This document shows positions 33,300 to 43,140 of a stretch of DNA of 64,000 nt, one piece after another. The notes under the pieces are model-generated. The model was not told the DNA's origin. It was given only the letters and a program-made list of their open reading frames with translations, and did no database searches. The first letter of the stretch is position 1, and every line of letters begins with the position of its first letter. Source of the stretch: Vandiemenella viatica (taxonomy: Eukaryota; Arthropoda; Insecta; Orthoptera; Morabidae); assembly GCA_031002005.1 (NCBI GenBank), contig JARYHS010013631.1, positions 62,927,832 to 62,991,831 on the forward strand, written 5' to 3'. The position numbers and the translations under genes were made by a program.

Positions 33300-34020
33300 A
33301 CTACTCACCTGGTTGTACAAACCCATGATTCTATTCACTCTCTTTCTATCCACCAATGAATCCCTCACCAGCTCCTTTATCATATTATTTACCGACTGTG
33401 TTCTGTGGTAATTTCCAAAGACAAATCTAGCTGCTCATCTCTGCACTCCCTCCAACTCATGCATCTATTACACAAAATGTGGGTGTCATACTACACTGCT
33501 GTATTAAAGAAGTGGTCTAACCGATGCTTTGTAACCTAATTCCCTTATTTTTCTAGTACATCCTCTCATCACTGTTTCAATTAGGTCAAGGATTTTGAAC
33601 CATTCTCTGCCACCTGTACAACATGTTCTGCCAAGTAAAGTCTGTTATCGAATGTTATGTAAACTTATTTACTTTTCTATTCTTCAACAAGCAATTCTTT
33701 CTGAAGTTTATAATCATAAACAATTTTAGTTACTTTTTCTCTGTGCAACTAATAAGCTGGCTCTTTACTTTATCTTCATCCCATGTTGACTTAGCCAACT
33801 AGATATCCTATACCGATATCCTTGCAGCTATTTCTCGTTCTTATCCAATATTACAACATTATGACAACTGCAAACAATCTAACTTATGATAGTAAAGTAT
33901 TAACATAATCAATTTCAATAACGAATAGGAATGGCCAAACACTATCCTGAGTAACCCCTTCCTTCACTCCTACTTCTATACATGCTGCATTTCCTACCCT
34001 AATATTTTGCCTTCTAGGGA
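33300..34020 (-). pseudogene. CR1-like LINE reverse transcriptase remnant
   Basis: The minus strand reads EGVTQDSVWPFLFVIEI (from about 33965), a decayed form of the GVPQGSVLGPLLFLIYI motif. Much further on it reads LEGVQR-AARFVFGNYHRTQ with one stop, then SVNNMIKEL and DRKRVNRIMGLYNQV at about 33310-33470. The order and wording of the C-terminal block (QRxAARFV ... SVxxMxxEL) are typical of CR1/L2-type LINEs. There are many stops and the YADD box cannot be made out. Old, dead fragment. Confidence 0.6.
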
Positions 34021-34214
34021 TCCGATTCAAGTCGAAGCATCAGAAAGAGTTTTATTTAGACTCCAGTTTATTGGGAATAAAAGGGAATTGGTGACTGTGA
34101 ACCAGTAGAATTGAAGTTGTAGCTTAGTTTAATATATACACAGTACAGATCAGTATTGTATTTTCTGAATACTATCTTTATAATATTATTATCGCTCGGG
34201 AGCGTCTCCAGTTT

Positions 34215-34500
34215 CCGACGAGTGTTTTACTAGAATTCATGTTTTTCGGTCCTGGTGGTAATCATCTTCCACTGTCTCCTGTCTATAAATGATTCCCTGT
34301 ACTTAACAGTTCCCCAGTTCCTGCCTCTACTCTCGATGTCCTCCTTAAGTTGGTCTGTCCATCTTCCTCTTGGTCTTCCCAATGGTCTGTTGCCCATTAT
34401 CCTTTTTTCCAAATAAGCTATTGATAGTCCTCAACTATACATTCTTTTAACATGCCCAAACCATTTATGTCTAGATGACCTAAGTCTCTCAAATTTCAGA
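34215..34500 (-). pseudogene. LINE C-terminal fragment
   Basis: Minus-strand frames give RSSRHKWFGHVKRM (end of the frame at 34431-34712) and then EKRIMGNRPLGRPRGRWTDQ and LKEDIESRGRNW (34230-34412). The pair LxWxGHVxRM ... GRPRxRWxDxxxED is the common tail of RTE-type and related LINE proteins. Nothing upstream of the tail is coding, so it is a small relic, possibly of the same group as the fragment at 51497-52850. Confidence 0.65.
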
Positions 34501-34719
34501 GCATTTGCGAGAACAGGATTTATACAAGGCAAGTTTTCCGAGGTTCGTTTTATCTTTGAAAGCAACGTGTTATTTCTATTCTGCTGGCTTGCTAGGCGTA
34601 ACACAGAACAGGATTTTCCGTCGGGGTTTACTCCACTAATGTTTGAAGATCCCTGTAAACCACAAGGCAGTGGTTTTCTTCTCAATTTCCCCTGAGAGGG
34701 GTGGGTTGCCACCTCTGCT

Positions 34720-36851
34720 ATCTACCCAATACTGAAGAACTTCTTCTCTGACGTAGATACCCTGTTGCTGGGTATAAGTACTGCTTTATATCCTGTAGGA
34801 CTGGGTTTCCACCAGGACTTCGCCAGTCTATCATTCCTGACTACTGGGATGGAGAATGCCAACCCATGCATCGTGGATGTGCCAGGCAGGAATTAATCAA
34901 GTGGATCAAAGGAAAGGGTTAATAGTTGCGTATGACCCACAACGAAGGGCTTCCTTTATATGGTTTACAATATTTATAGCAAAAAAAAAATATTTTATTC
35001 TAGTTGTGTAGATAATAGAGCAGAATTTGCCTCAAAGCCCGTCAAAATAGACGGGTTTAACGGAGTGATCTGTCAATTACTTTCTTTTCAGTTGCTTAAC
35101 TAATTAAAATTGTTATAAAATAAAGCTCAGTGTAAATTCATCCTTGTACTGTAGCAAAAAGTTTCAATTGTAAACTTGGTCCAGGTTGCATTTCAACTTA
35201 ATCGCAATCACCGCTAATACTGCCGATAGGAAATCAAAGCTTCAATCACAGGCGAATTAATACATTCCTTGTATCACATGTAAGTATAGGTTGATCAAAA
35301 ATCTTCACGGGTTCTTACATGTTTCTTTTCTTGTTATCAGTGATGAAGATCGACGTTTAACGGCAGAGGCAGCTTACATGCTGCTGGATTAATGGACCCA
35401 GTAAAATGAAGGATGCTAAAAATAAATCTCAACCCTTTCGTTATTCCACGCAATATCAGTTTTAATTGTAGTTTAGGCAGCATAGATTGCCATCAATTTG
35501 GAACTTATTTAATTAAAATAAATGAATGATTTCAATAAAAGAGCAACTGATAATTATCCTTTCAATTTATACGAAATACATACTTTTCTTTCAGTATTCT
35601 GGCAATTTGTTTCTTAGCAATATCTTAATAGAATTGTTATTAAAAAGATTGCTGTGTAATTTCTCGTGCCTTGCGATGTAGCAAAACTTGTTTTCCGTTT
35701 CAATCCTGGTCCAGGTTGCATTACAACCAAACTACAGGACTACGCTAACTTGCTGCCAGATAAACAATACCTAAATCACATGCATATTAATACATTTACT
35801 GTACCTCTTTTTAGTGGCACTAATGCATCACTGTATAAATTAGATCAAAAATCTTCATGGGTGGTGTTTTTGTTTTTTTTTAATCATCAAAATTTCTGCT
35901 CTGATTATGCTATAATTTGTCGTTAGTCCGTCTATTTGACCACTGGAAACAGAAATAACTTCACCATTAAGGATATGCATTTAAATGTAACATTTGTGGT
36001 TCCAGACATTATTTATTATTTGTAGTGAAAAATGAGGCACGTAAAATAAATAAGTACGAATAGGAATTCACGAATATTAAAAGAAGGTGGCAAAATTAAA
36101 CTATATACTATAACATTAAACTACATCCTATAAAATGAAGATAAATTTAATTAATGTCGTAAGAAACTTATATCTGTTTGTATAGTTATAGGCAAAAAAT
36201 TAAGAAAAAAATTTGATGAGTCGATATTTCCAACTACAATCGTTCCTATGGCTGGATTATGCTGCGTACTCTTCAGTGAATCCTCCTGTTAAAATGGTTG
36301 AAATACCATTTGTACTGCAATCCATTTTATGATAAAAAAAATTTAACAGATTCCCACAAATAGAGAACAACTATAAAAAAGAACTCAATAAAATAAAAAT
36401 GGATATGAACCACAGACAGTTGACACAATAAACAGAAAATAATAACAAAACGAAAAAAATACAACAAAATCCATAAACTTCACAAACAAACTACAACTGC
36501 ATAGATTCCACTAGTAAACCACCTCGAAAACACAGATATTTCAAATTAACACTCAAAATACACAGAGCAATAACAATCAGATGAAATGATATACAGTGGC
36601 ATCTCCTACAAAAAAATACACTCACCGAATCACAAACATTAAAAAAAAATAAGCATCCACATTGCACAGCGAACTGGTAAATCAGCACAAAACAAATATA
36701 AAGCAAATCAGACACAAACAAACACCGTAATTCACATGTAAAAACTGTGACGCAATAGAAAGGTATTGTAACGTTCAAAAACATACTCTTTCCTAAGTAA
36801 GGGAAGATAAGCAGACGCCGTCAGTTTGTATTATTGAGGGGTATCAGCTTA
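34720..36851. other. Unassigned AT-rich DNA
   Basis: No gene or element recognised. The two patches AACTTGGTCCAGGTTGCATTTCAAC (about 35175) and TCCTGGTCCAGGTTGCATTACAAC (about 35704), each followed by similar text down to CAAAAATCTTCA(C/T)GGG, are a dispersed direct duplication about 530 bp apart. The region 36350-36750 is very A-rich; the 97-residue frame on its minus strand is low complexity. Confidence 0.45.
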
Positions 36852-37851
36852 NNNNNNNNNNNNNNNNNNNNNNNNNNNNNNNNNNNNNNNNNNNNNNNNN
36901 NNNNNNNNNNNNNNNNNNNNNNNNNNNNNNNNNNNNNNNNNNNNNNNNNNNNNNNNNNNNNNNNNNNNNNNNNNNNNNNNNNNNNNNNNNNNNNNNNNNN
37001 NNNNNNNNNNNNNNNNNNNNNNNNNNNNNNNNNNNNNNNNNNNNNNNNNNNNNNNNNNNNNNNNNNNNNNNNNNNNNNNNNNNNNNNNNNNNNNNNNNNN
37101 NNNNNNNNNNNNNNNNNNNNNNNNNNNNNNNNNNNNNNNNNNNNNNNNNNNNNNNNNNNNNNNNNNNNNNNNNNNNNNNNNNNNNNNNNNNNNNNNNNNN
37201 NNNNNNNNNNNNNNNNNNNNNNNNNNNNNNNNNNNNNNNNNNNNNNNNNNNNNNNNNNNNNNNNNNNNNNNNNNNNNNNNNNNNNNNNNNNNNNNNNNNN
37301 NNNNNNNNNNNNNNNNNNNNNNNNNNNNNNNNNNNNNNNNNNNNNNNNNNNNNNNNNNNNNNNNNNNNNNNNNNNNNNNNNNNNNNNNNNNNNNNNNNNN
37401 NNNNNNNNNNNNNNNNNNNNNNNNNNNNNNNNNNNNNNNNNNNNNNNNNNNNNNNNNNNNNNNNNNNNNNNNNNNNNNNNNNNNNNNNNNNNNNNNNNNN
37501 NNNNNNNNNNNNNNNNNNNNNNNNNNNNNNNNNNNNNNNNNNNNNNNNNNNNNNNNNNNNNNNNNNNNNNNNNNNNNNNNNNNNNNNNNNNNNNNNNNNN
37601 NNNNNNNNNNNNNNNNNNNNNNNNNNNNNNNNNNNNNNNNNNNNNNNNNNNNNNNNNNNNNNNNNNNNNNNNNNNNNNNNNNNNNNNNNNNNNNNNNNNN
37701 NNNNNNNNNNNNNNNNNNNNNNNNNNNNNNNNNNNNNNNNNNNNNNNNNNNNNNNNNNNNNNNNNNNNNNNNNNNNNNNNNNNNNNNNNNNNNNNNNNNN
37801 NNNNNNNNNNNNNNNNNNNNNNNNNNNNNNNNNNNNNNNNNNNNNNNNNNN
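36852..37851. other. Assembly gap (1000 N)
   Basis: Exactly 1000 undetermined bases, the usual placeholder for a gap of unknown or nominal size. Reading frames reported across it have no meaning. Confidence 1.
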
Positions 37852-38860
37852 GAACCATATGCAGCAACCATCAGAGTCCTCTCGGATAAAAGCAGTATCT
37901 CGGAACTCAGAAGGAGGGAACTGGCTTATCAGTGCCAAATGGGTACCAGACAACCACCAGGAATAAATTTAAGATAACACCAATTTTCCTGCCCCCCTTC
38001 CACCCATCCCCATCACCTCCTTCTACTCCATTCAAGAATCTGAACAAAATATTAATTGGATCCATTATGACCTTTGCCAAACTCAGTTGTAAAAATTAAT
38101 GTTTATTTTTATTCTCTTTATTTGTCCTTGTAACATATAATTGTCTTACTATGATTATGACTCATATCGTATATATGTGTATTAATCATTACATGAATCA
38201 CATCCCAGATGTCCTTCCTCAGCAGGGATCCATGAAACAAGATTGTTAAAAAATAAAAAATAAAAATTAGTGCAGTGTTTCAGGCATATCAATCGGAAAA
38301 GATTCTCTAACTTCCAGTTAATATTTAGACTACCGTATACCAATTGCAACAGTTGAGAATTCACATTTAAAATGTCGGAACTGAGGGATGAAAAAGATGA
38401 TTATCATTAAAGCTAACTTAGAATTTCGTAAATTTGCGTACCGAAATTTGTTTACAGAATAGCGGGCTCAGGTGAACCACACGATATCGCAGCCTTAGAG
38501 TCATTTTTGGAGGTAATTCAGGAAATAAATCAATTTAAACAGTTAATTCAGGCAATAAATAAAGTTTAAATAGTAAATTCTAAATCTATCTAAACAGCTG
38601 CAGAAGGACACAACATAGGCTAACATCTGCATATGCAATATTTGGTTTCGATATCATTTCGCTAAAGTTAATATTTTCTTCACTATGAGAGATATTCAGG
38701 ATAAGAAACTGTCAAAAGATAATAAACCTTGTAGCGAGGAAAGCGTACTAAAAAGTTTGAGTACGTTAAAAGCTGAATGCCGGTATGGAAAATTTAACAC
38801 GTAATTGCACACTTTAAATTCAAGAAGTCGTAAGTAGTGCTCTAAGGCCGGAGTGAGCTC
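37852..38860. other. Unassigned DNA after the gap
   Basis: No recognised element. The first 100 bases (37852-37950) could be the edge of a repeat cut by the gap, as an open frame runs into the N-run on the minus strand, but no domain is seen. Confidence 0.35.
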
Positions 38861-39044
38861 ATCGTAAATCGTACTCTAATGTGAATAATATGCTAATGAG
38901 GCTACGCGGCACTTCTTAACCTAAGTTACAGGTCATAAATCGTCTAAATGGGGGTCATAAATTGTATGCTAATGTGAATAATATGCTAATGAGGCTACGC
39001 GGCACTTCTTAACCTGAGTTACGGGTCATAAATCGTCTAAATGG
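38861..39044. repeat. Two-copy tandem repeat, 93-bp period, with TCATAAAT motifs
   Basis: CTAATGTGAATAATATGCTAATG occurs at 38876 and 38969, each followed by AGGCTACGCGGCACTTCTTAACCT(A/G)AGTTAC(A/G)GGTCATAAATCGTCTAAATGG. The two copies differ at only a few positions. Each ends with TCATAAAT, the same core that recurs upstream of the nearby promoter. Confidence 0.85.
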
Positions 39045-39403
39045 CTTTATTATTTATTTTCTCAAACCGCCCTACGCGGCCAGGGTACAAAAACTCAATT
39101 ACACGGTCTTAGAATATTAATTACTTGGTAATTCAATTGATTACTCTCGAATGCAGTATAATATTCGCTTGGTTCAATATTTTTATAACAGGTAACGCAA
39201 TTTATAATTTTAAAATAGCGTTATTACATGTCAAGTAATAAGGATTTTTTCTGGCCGTTACAGAGGTATTTATCCGAAAAAGATCGGATAAGTACTTTCC
39301 GAGATATGAATTTTAGTATTAGCGTATGTTTTTTAATCTCTGTTTCGTTCTCAGGACGAATGTGGGCTTCTAAGGGATAGCCGCCCGATACAGCGCACCT
39401 GCA

Positions 39404-39549
39404 TCATAAATATTATCCGCCCGCGACCGTCATAAATATCGGCCGACCCTCCGCCGCGCCACCCCTCCCGGCCTGAATTATAAGTAGCCGGCTCGCCGCG
39501 CCGACACTCATAAATATTCCCTTATCCGCGCGCCAGGCCTCATAAATAT
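39404..39549. promoter_or_regulatory. Iterated TCATAAATAT sites in GC-rich DNA
   Basis: TCATAAATAT occurs exactly at 39404-39413, 39430-39439, 39508-39517 and 39540-39549, with a weaker ATTATAAGTAG near 39476. They are set in strongly GC-rich DNA (CCGCCCGCGACCG and similar), unlike the rest of the region. The distances of about 26, 32 and 32 bp to neighbours suggest a binding array. The position 250-400 bp ahead of a TATA box points to a regulatory role; an origin-type role for a Polinton-like element is also possible. Function is inferred only. Confidence 0.5.
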
Positions 39550-39812
39550 CTCCTGGCCTCCTCGGAATGTATGTGTGTGTTAAAAGCTAAAACATTTTTT
39601 CAACTTTCACGGTATTTTACGATTGTGCGGGAGGAATATAATTTACCCCGAGAAATGTGGCCTTAGATCCGTCGGGAGATTAATGTCGCCAGACAACACA
39701 GGCAAAGCGTCGTGTTCCCACGCTATCAAAGGCTCTCGCGCCGCCGCGCGCAGCTGTGCCACATTTATCATCGGGGGACGCACTGCGTTCTCACGCCAAG
39801 GCTCCAGACTCG

Positions 39813-39850
39813 TATATAAATAGGGCAGAGACCTCCCTTCTGCCATCCAG
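39813..39850 (+). promoter_or_regulatory. TATA-box core promoter of the spliced polymerase gene
   Basis: TATATAAATAG at 39813-39823 is a strong TATA box. About 30 bp later CCATCCAGTCTTC (39842-39854) offers an initiator-like start (consensus TCAGTY with A near 39848). The first ATG of the spliced gene lies some 43 nt further on. The arrangement is textbook for arthropod and viral core promoters. No transcript evidence is available here. Confidence 0.65.
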
Positions 39851-39890
39851 TCTTCTCTGAGCGGCCGAGCTGAACACTTCGATCATCGCA

Positions 39891-41068
39891 ATGTCTTCTG
39901 AGGATCTTAGCTTATTCAGCGATATTGGTAAGTAAATTATTGATATTTAACTTGTTTTTCTGGCTGTTTTAAATTCTTTCACATATACTGATGAGGTTTT
40001 TTTGCTTCAGACTTTGATGAAATTCTCGCTGAGGATGATTTCGGTAATGATAATATTTTTTAAAGTAACTAGATTTATGAAAAATGTATAGTGCTGAAGC
40101 AGTAGTCTATATTATTAATTTATTTGTTCGCAGGTGATTTGGATATTTCCTGCAGTGACCTTTTTTATTTCAGTACGTATTTATCTATAGATTATTTTTT
40201 CCCATGTCTTTATAACTATTGCTAATACATTTTTTTTTCTTTTTTCAGATGAACCATCACGCCCAGAGAAGCGTAAGGGTAATTCTTCTCAGAATTTAAG
40301 TAGCCCAAAAGAGCTTGTGATTGCTCACAATGGAGCATGCTCCCAAATATTGACGTGGATGTGCCGCAGAGCATGTCACCACCACATAGCATGCCGCCAA
40401 CTCCGCCACCACAATGGGTTCTTCCGCAACCACCAGCACACTGGAATATCGGTAAGTCCAGTACATCAGTAATTTACCTATATTATTTTATGCTTACAAA
40501 ATTATGTTTTTCATGATACTAAAATATTTTTCTTCTTTTTTATGTTTCAGAGGGACGCCCGGCCAACGAGGCAGTTCCGCCACCAATATGGCGACCATGG
40601 GAGACGTCGGAACCTAGCCGACCGCCCGCCACAGCAGCAGCCGACTCCCCCAGCCGCCAGTCCGCCGACCCATCGCCGGGACCCAGCCGCCAGTATGCCG
40701 GTCCTTCGCCGGGGCCCAGCCGCCAGTACGCCAGCCCATCGCCGGAGCCCAGCCGGCAGTATGCCGGTCCTTCGCCCGGCTCCAGCCGGCAGTATGCCGA
40801 CCCATCGCCGGGGCCCAGCCGGCAGTATGCCGGCTCCAGCCGTCCTTCGCCCGGCTCCAGCCGGCAGTATGCCAGTCCATCGCCGGGGCCAAGTCGGCAG
40901 TATGCCGGTGCAGGGGCAGCCTTATGCAGTCATGATCATGCAGCAACGATGGGTGAGTCAGCAGCATCGCGCTTAGTCCTTGAAGACAGGCTTAGTGCAT
41001 TTAAAAAGAATTTATTCCGGGACAATTTCAAATTCTCAAAATTTCATAGATCCAATGAATTTCATTGA
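39891..41068 (+). pseudogene. Spliced 5' part: acidic head and Pro/Ser 11-residue repeats
   Basis: Small exons with good splice signals follow the promoter: 39891-39927 (MSSEDLSLFSDI, donor GTAAGT), 40011-40043 (DFDEILAEDDFG, donor GTAATG), 40134-about 40172 (DLDISCSDLFYF, possible donor GTACGT), 40249-40451 (NEPSRPEKRKG, then in a shifted frame a Pro-rich part, donor GTAAGT) and from 40551. The last exon, in frame with the Pro-rich part, encodes eight units of PSRQYAxPSPG, then ALSAFKK-type basic text, and stops at 41066-41068. Phases join correctly between the first three exons. The head is strongly acidic and likely disordered. A one-to-two base shift inside exon 4 and another near 41050 separate it from the polymerase. 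I do not recognise this head; it could be a distinct gene product spliced alternatively. Confidence 0.55.
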
Positions 41069-42728
41069 TGCTTGCTTTAAACTTGTTGCCGGTAAAGTTC
41101 GCGAAATTGTGGATAATCGGTCCTCCCCATCTGTAAAGGTGCAGGTTGGACTGATTAACACATATAAAATACAGAAGGAAATGATTTTGGAAACCGCCCG
41201 TATGTGCTTTTTAACTAAAATGCGTGAAGTCACAACAAGCACTTGCCTGTCGGATTGGTATGAAAAATATGTGAAGTCGGAGCTCAGAGTAAAATTGTGT
41301 GAGTTTCAAGAAAGGACAAGTGGCAAAACTCTCGATAGAATAGAATCCCTCGACATTAGCATTTCTAATTTTCAACCTTTCTATCGTGGGTCTTCCTATG
41401 TTGCTCTGCCACTTGATATCTGTAGAAAGAAGGCCGTCATCAATGTTAAAAACAAGAATGATGAGTTTGCTTTCTATGGACAATTCTTGCATATCACGTA
41501 AAGGCGCTTAAAAAAATGGTGACAGGGTTAGCACCTACATGAAAGTACGTTCACTCTACACCTTCGATTTTCAGGTTTTGAGTTTCCGGTAAAACTCTCC
41601 GACATTTCTAAATTTGAGAGGCAAAATCCAGACTATTCTGTAAATGTTTTCGGTCTGGATGAAGTTAAAGGTAAACATGTAGTTTCCGGGGCCCTCCATC
41701 ACACTGCAGACAAACGCGTTCACCACATAAACATGTTGATGATTACCGACGGCAGTGGGAAAAAATTCCATTACTGTTGGATTCACAACTTGTCGGCGTT
41801 AGTCAGTTCTTCTTTAAGTTTGCATGAGCATACTATTTTTATTTGTGACAGATGTCTGCAACATTTTGGACGCAAAGATCTCCTGGACCGCCACGAGATC
41901 GACTGTGCAAGGGTTGATCCTGTAAGAGTGGATTTACCCGGCGACGACGATAAAACCTTAAAGTTTAAGGATTTTGTGCACCAAGAGCGTGTACCCGTCG
42001 TCGTTTACGCGGACTTTGAAAGTTTATTGCTACCTTATGATTCTTGCAGTCCCCCACCCAACGCCTCTCACACTACTTTAGTCCAGAAACATGTCCCTTT
42101 CGCTGCCGCATACCAAGTCGTTTGTCCACGAGTACCTAGTCTGTCGCGTTTCAACTCCTTCAGGGGAAAAAATCCTGAAAAATGGTTGTTGACGAACTCG
42201 ACAAACTTGCCAAGAAAGTTGATAAAATTTACAAGAGGTGCATTCCTCTTGTAATGACAGATGAGCAAGAAGCAAAGTTTGCTTATGCTACGGTATGCCA
42301 CATCTGCGAGAAAGACATTGAACCGGGGACTGTCAAGGTCCGCGATCATTGTCATATCACGGGTGAATTTAGGGGGGCTGCACATAATGATTGCAATTTG
42401 CAGTATAAGACTAAAAGTACATACCCATTTTCTTTCACAATCTTTCTGGGTATGATGCTCATTTCATTGTAATGGCATTATCAAAACTCGATTCCGAAGG
42501 GATGGACGTGCTTCCCATCAACACAGAACGTTATATGTCTTTTTCGAAAAAGATTGAATTCACTTCAATCACGTTAAGGTTTCTGGACTCATACCGGTTC
42601 ATGCAGCTCCCATTAGATAAACTGGTTGGAACCCTTGAGGACGACGACATGGACATTACTAGTGCTCATTTCACCGACCCCGAGAAGTTCCAATTAGTTA
42701 AACGGAAAGGTGTCTTCCCTTACGAATA
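40980..42728 (+). pseudogene. Polinton/adintovirus-like protein-primed DNA polymerase B, N-terminal part
   Basis: Four successive plus-strand frames (40980-41501, 41574-42254, 42182-42472, 42472-42728) together follow the N-terminal half of the family-B, protein-primed polymerase found in insect Polintons and adintoviruses. Visible landmarks are a zinc-finger-like CDRCLQHFGRKDLL plus HEIDC (about 41850), the first exonuclease motif YADFES (about 42005), and an endonuclease-VII-like cluster CHICEKDI with VRDHCHITGEFRGAAHND (42297-42395). The second exonuclease motif is present but out of frame by one near 42440, and LRFLDSYRFMQLPLDKLV lies at 42569-42622. The polymerase palm motifs are missing because the match stops exactly where a LINE begins. 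The breaks lie near 41050, 41501-41574, 42180 and 42430. In life such proteins replicate linear element DNA from a terminal-protein primer. Confidence 0.75.
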
Positions 42729-43140
42729 CATTTTTTTTTTTTTGTTGTTTAATGAATTTATTGTCCGTTCAGCAAGCATTGCTATACAGGACGATGTGAA
42801 TTTTACAAAAAACATAACTTGCATATTGTCATGTTTGAGGTCAACCCACAGGGCCCCTCAGTGACTACAATACAGTGATACAATAAATTTTATAACAATG
42901 TTAGCAATATGAATGTATTAAAGTAGTAAAAACAGTTATCAGAATTAGAGCAGTAATCAAAATAGTTAAAATGAAATTGGTTTAAAATAGTTACATTCTT
43001 TTTTATATATATATATATATATACATTTTGTTTCGAGCGCTGACAAAAATCTGATATATACTTAACAAACGAGATGTCAAATAGAAGATGACAGGCCACA
43101 CGGTATTTAATTTATTTGCTGGTTCACTTCTTCTTCGGAA

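Noticed and set aside
36491..36784. 97-residue hydrophobic minus-strand frame as a membrane protein
   Set aside because: Low-complexity A/T-rich DNA yields Phe/Leu/Cys-rich translation; no start or family support.
36821..37953. Long frames across the N-run
   Set aside because: They consist of undetermined bases and have no coding meaning.
40614..40967. Trp-rich repetitive minus-strand frame
   Set aside because: Antisense shadow of the same tandem repeat.
40542..40976. 144-residue plus-strand frame with RRGPAGSMPV-type repeats
   Set aside because: Splice phase from exon 4 and the Pro-rich upstream text select the other plus frame (PSRQYAxPSPG units); this frame is its shadow.
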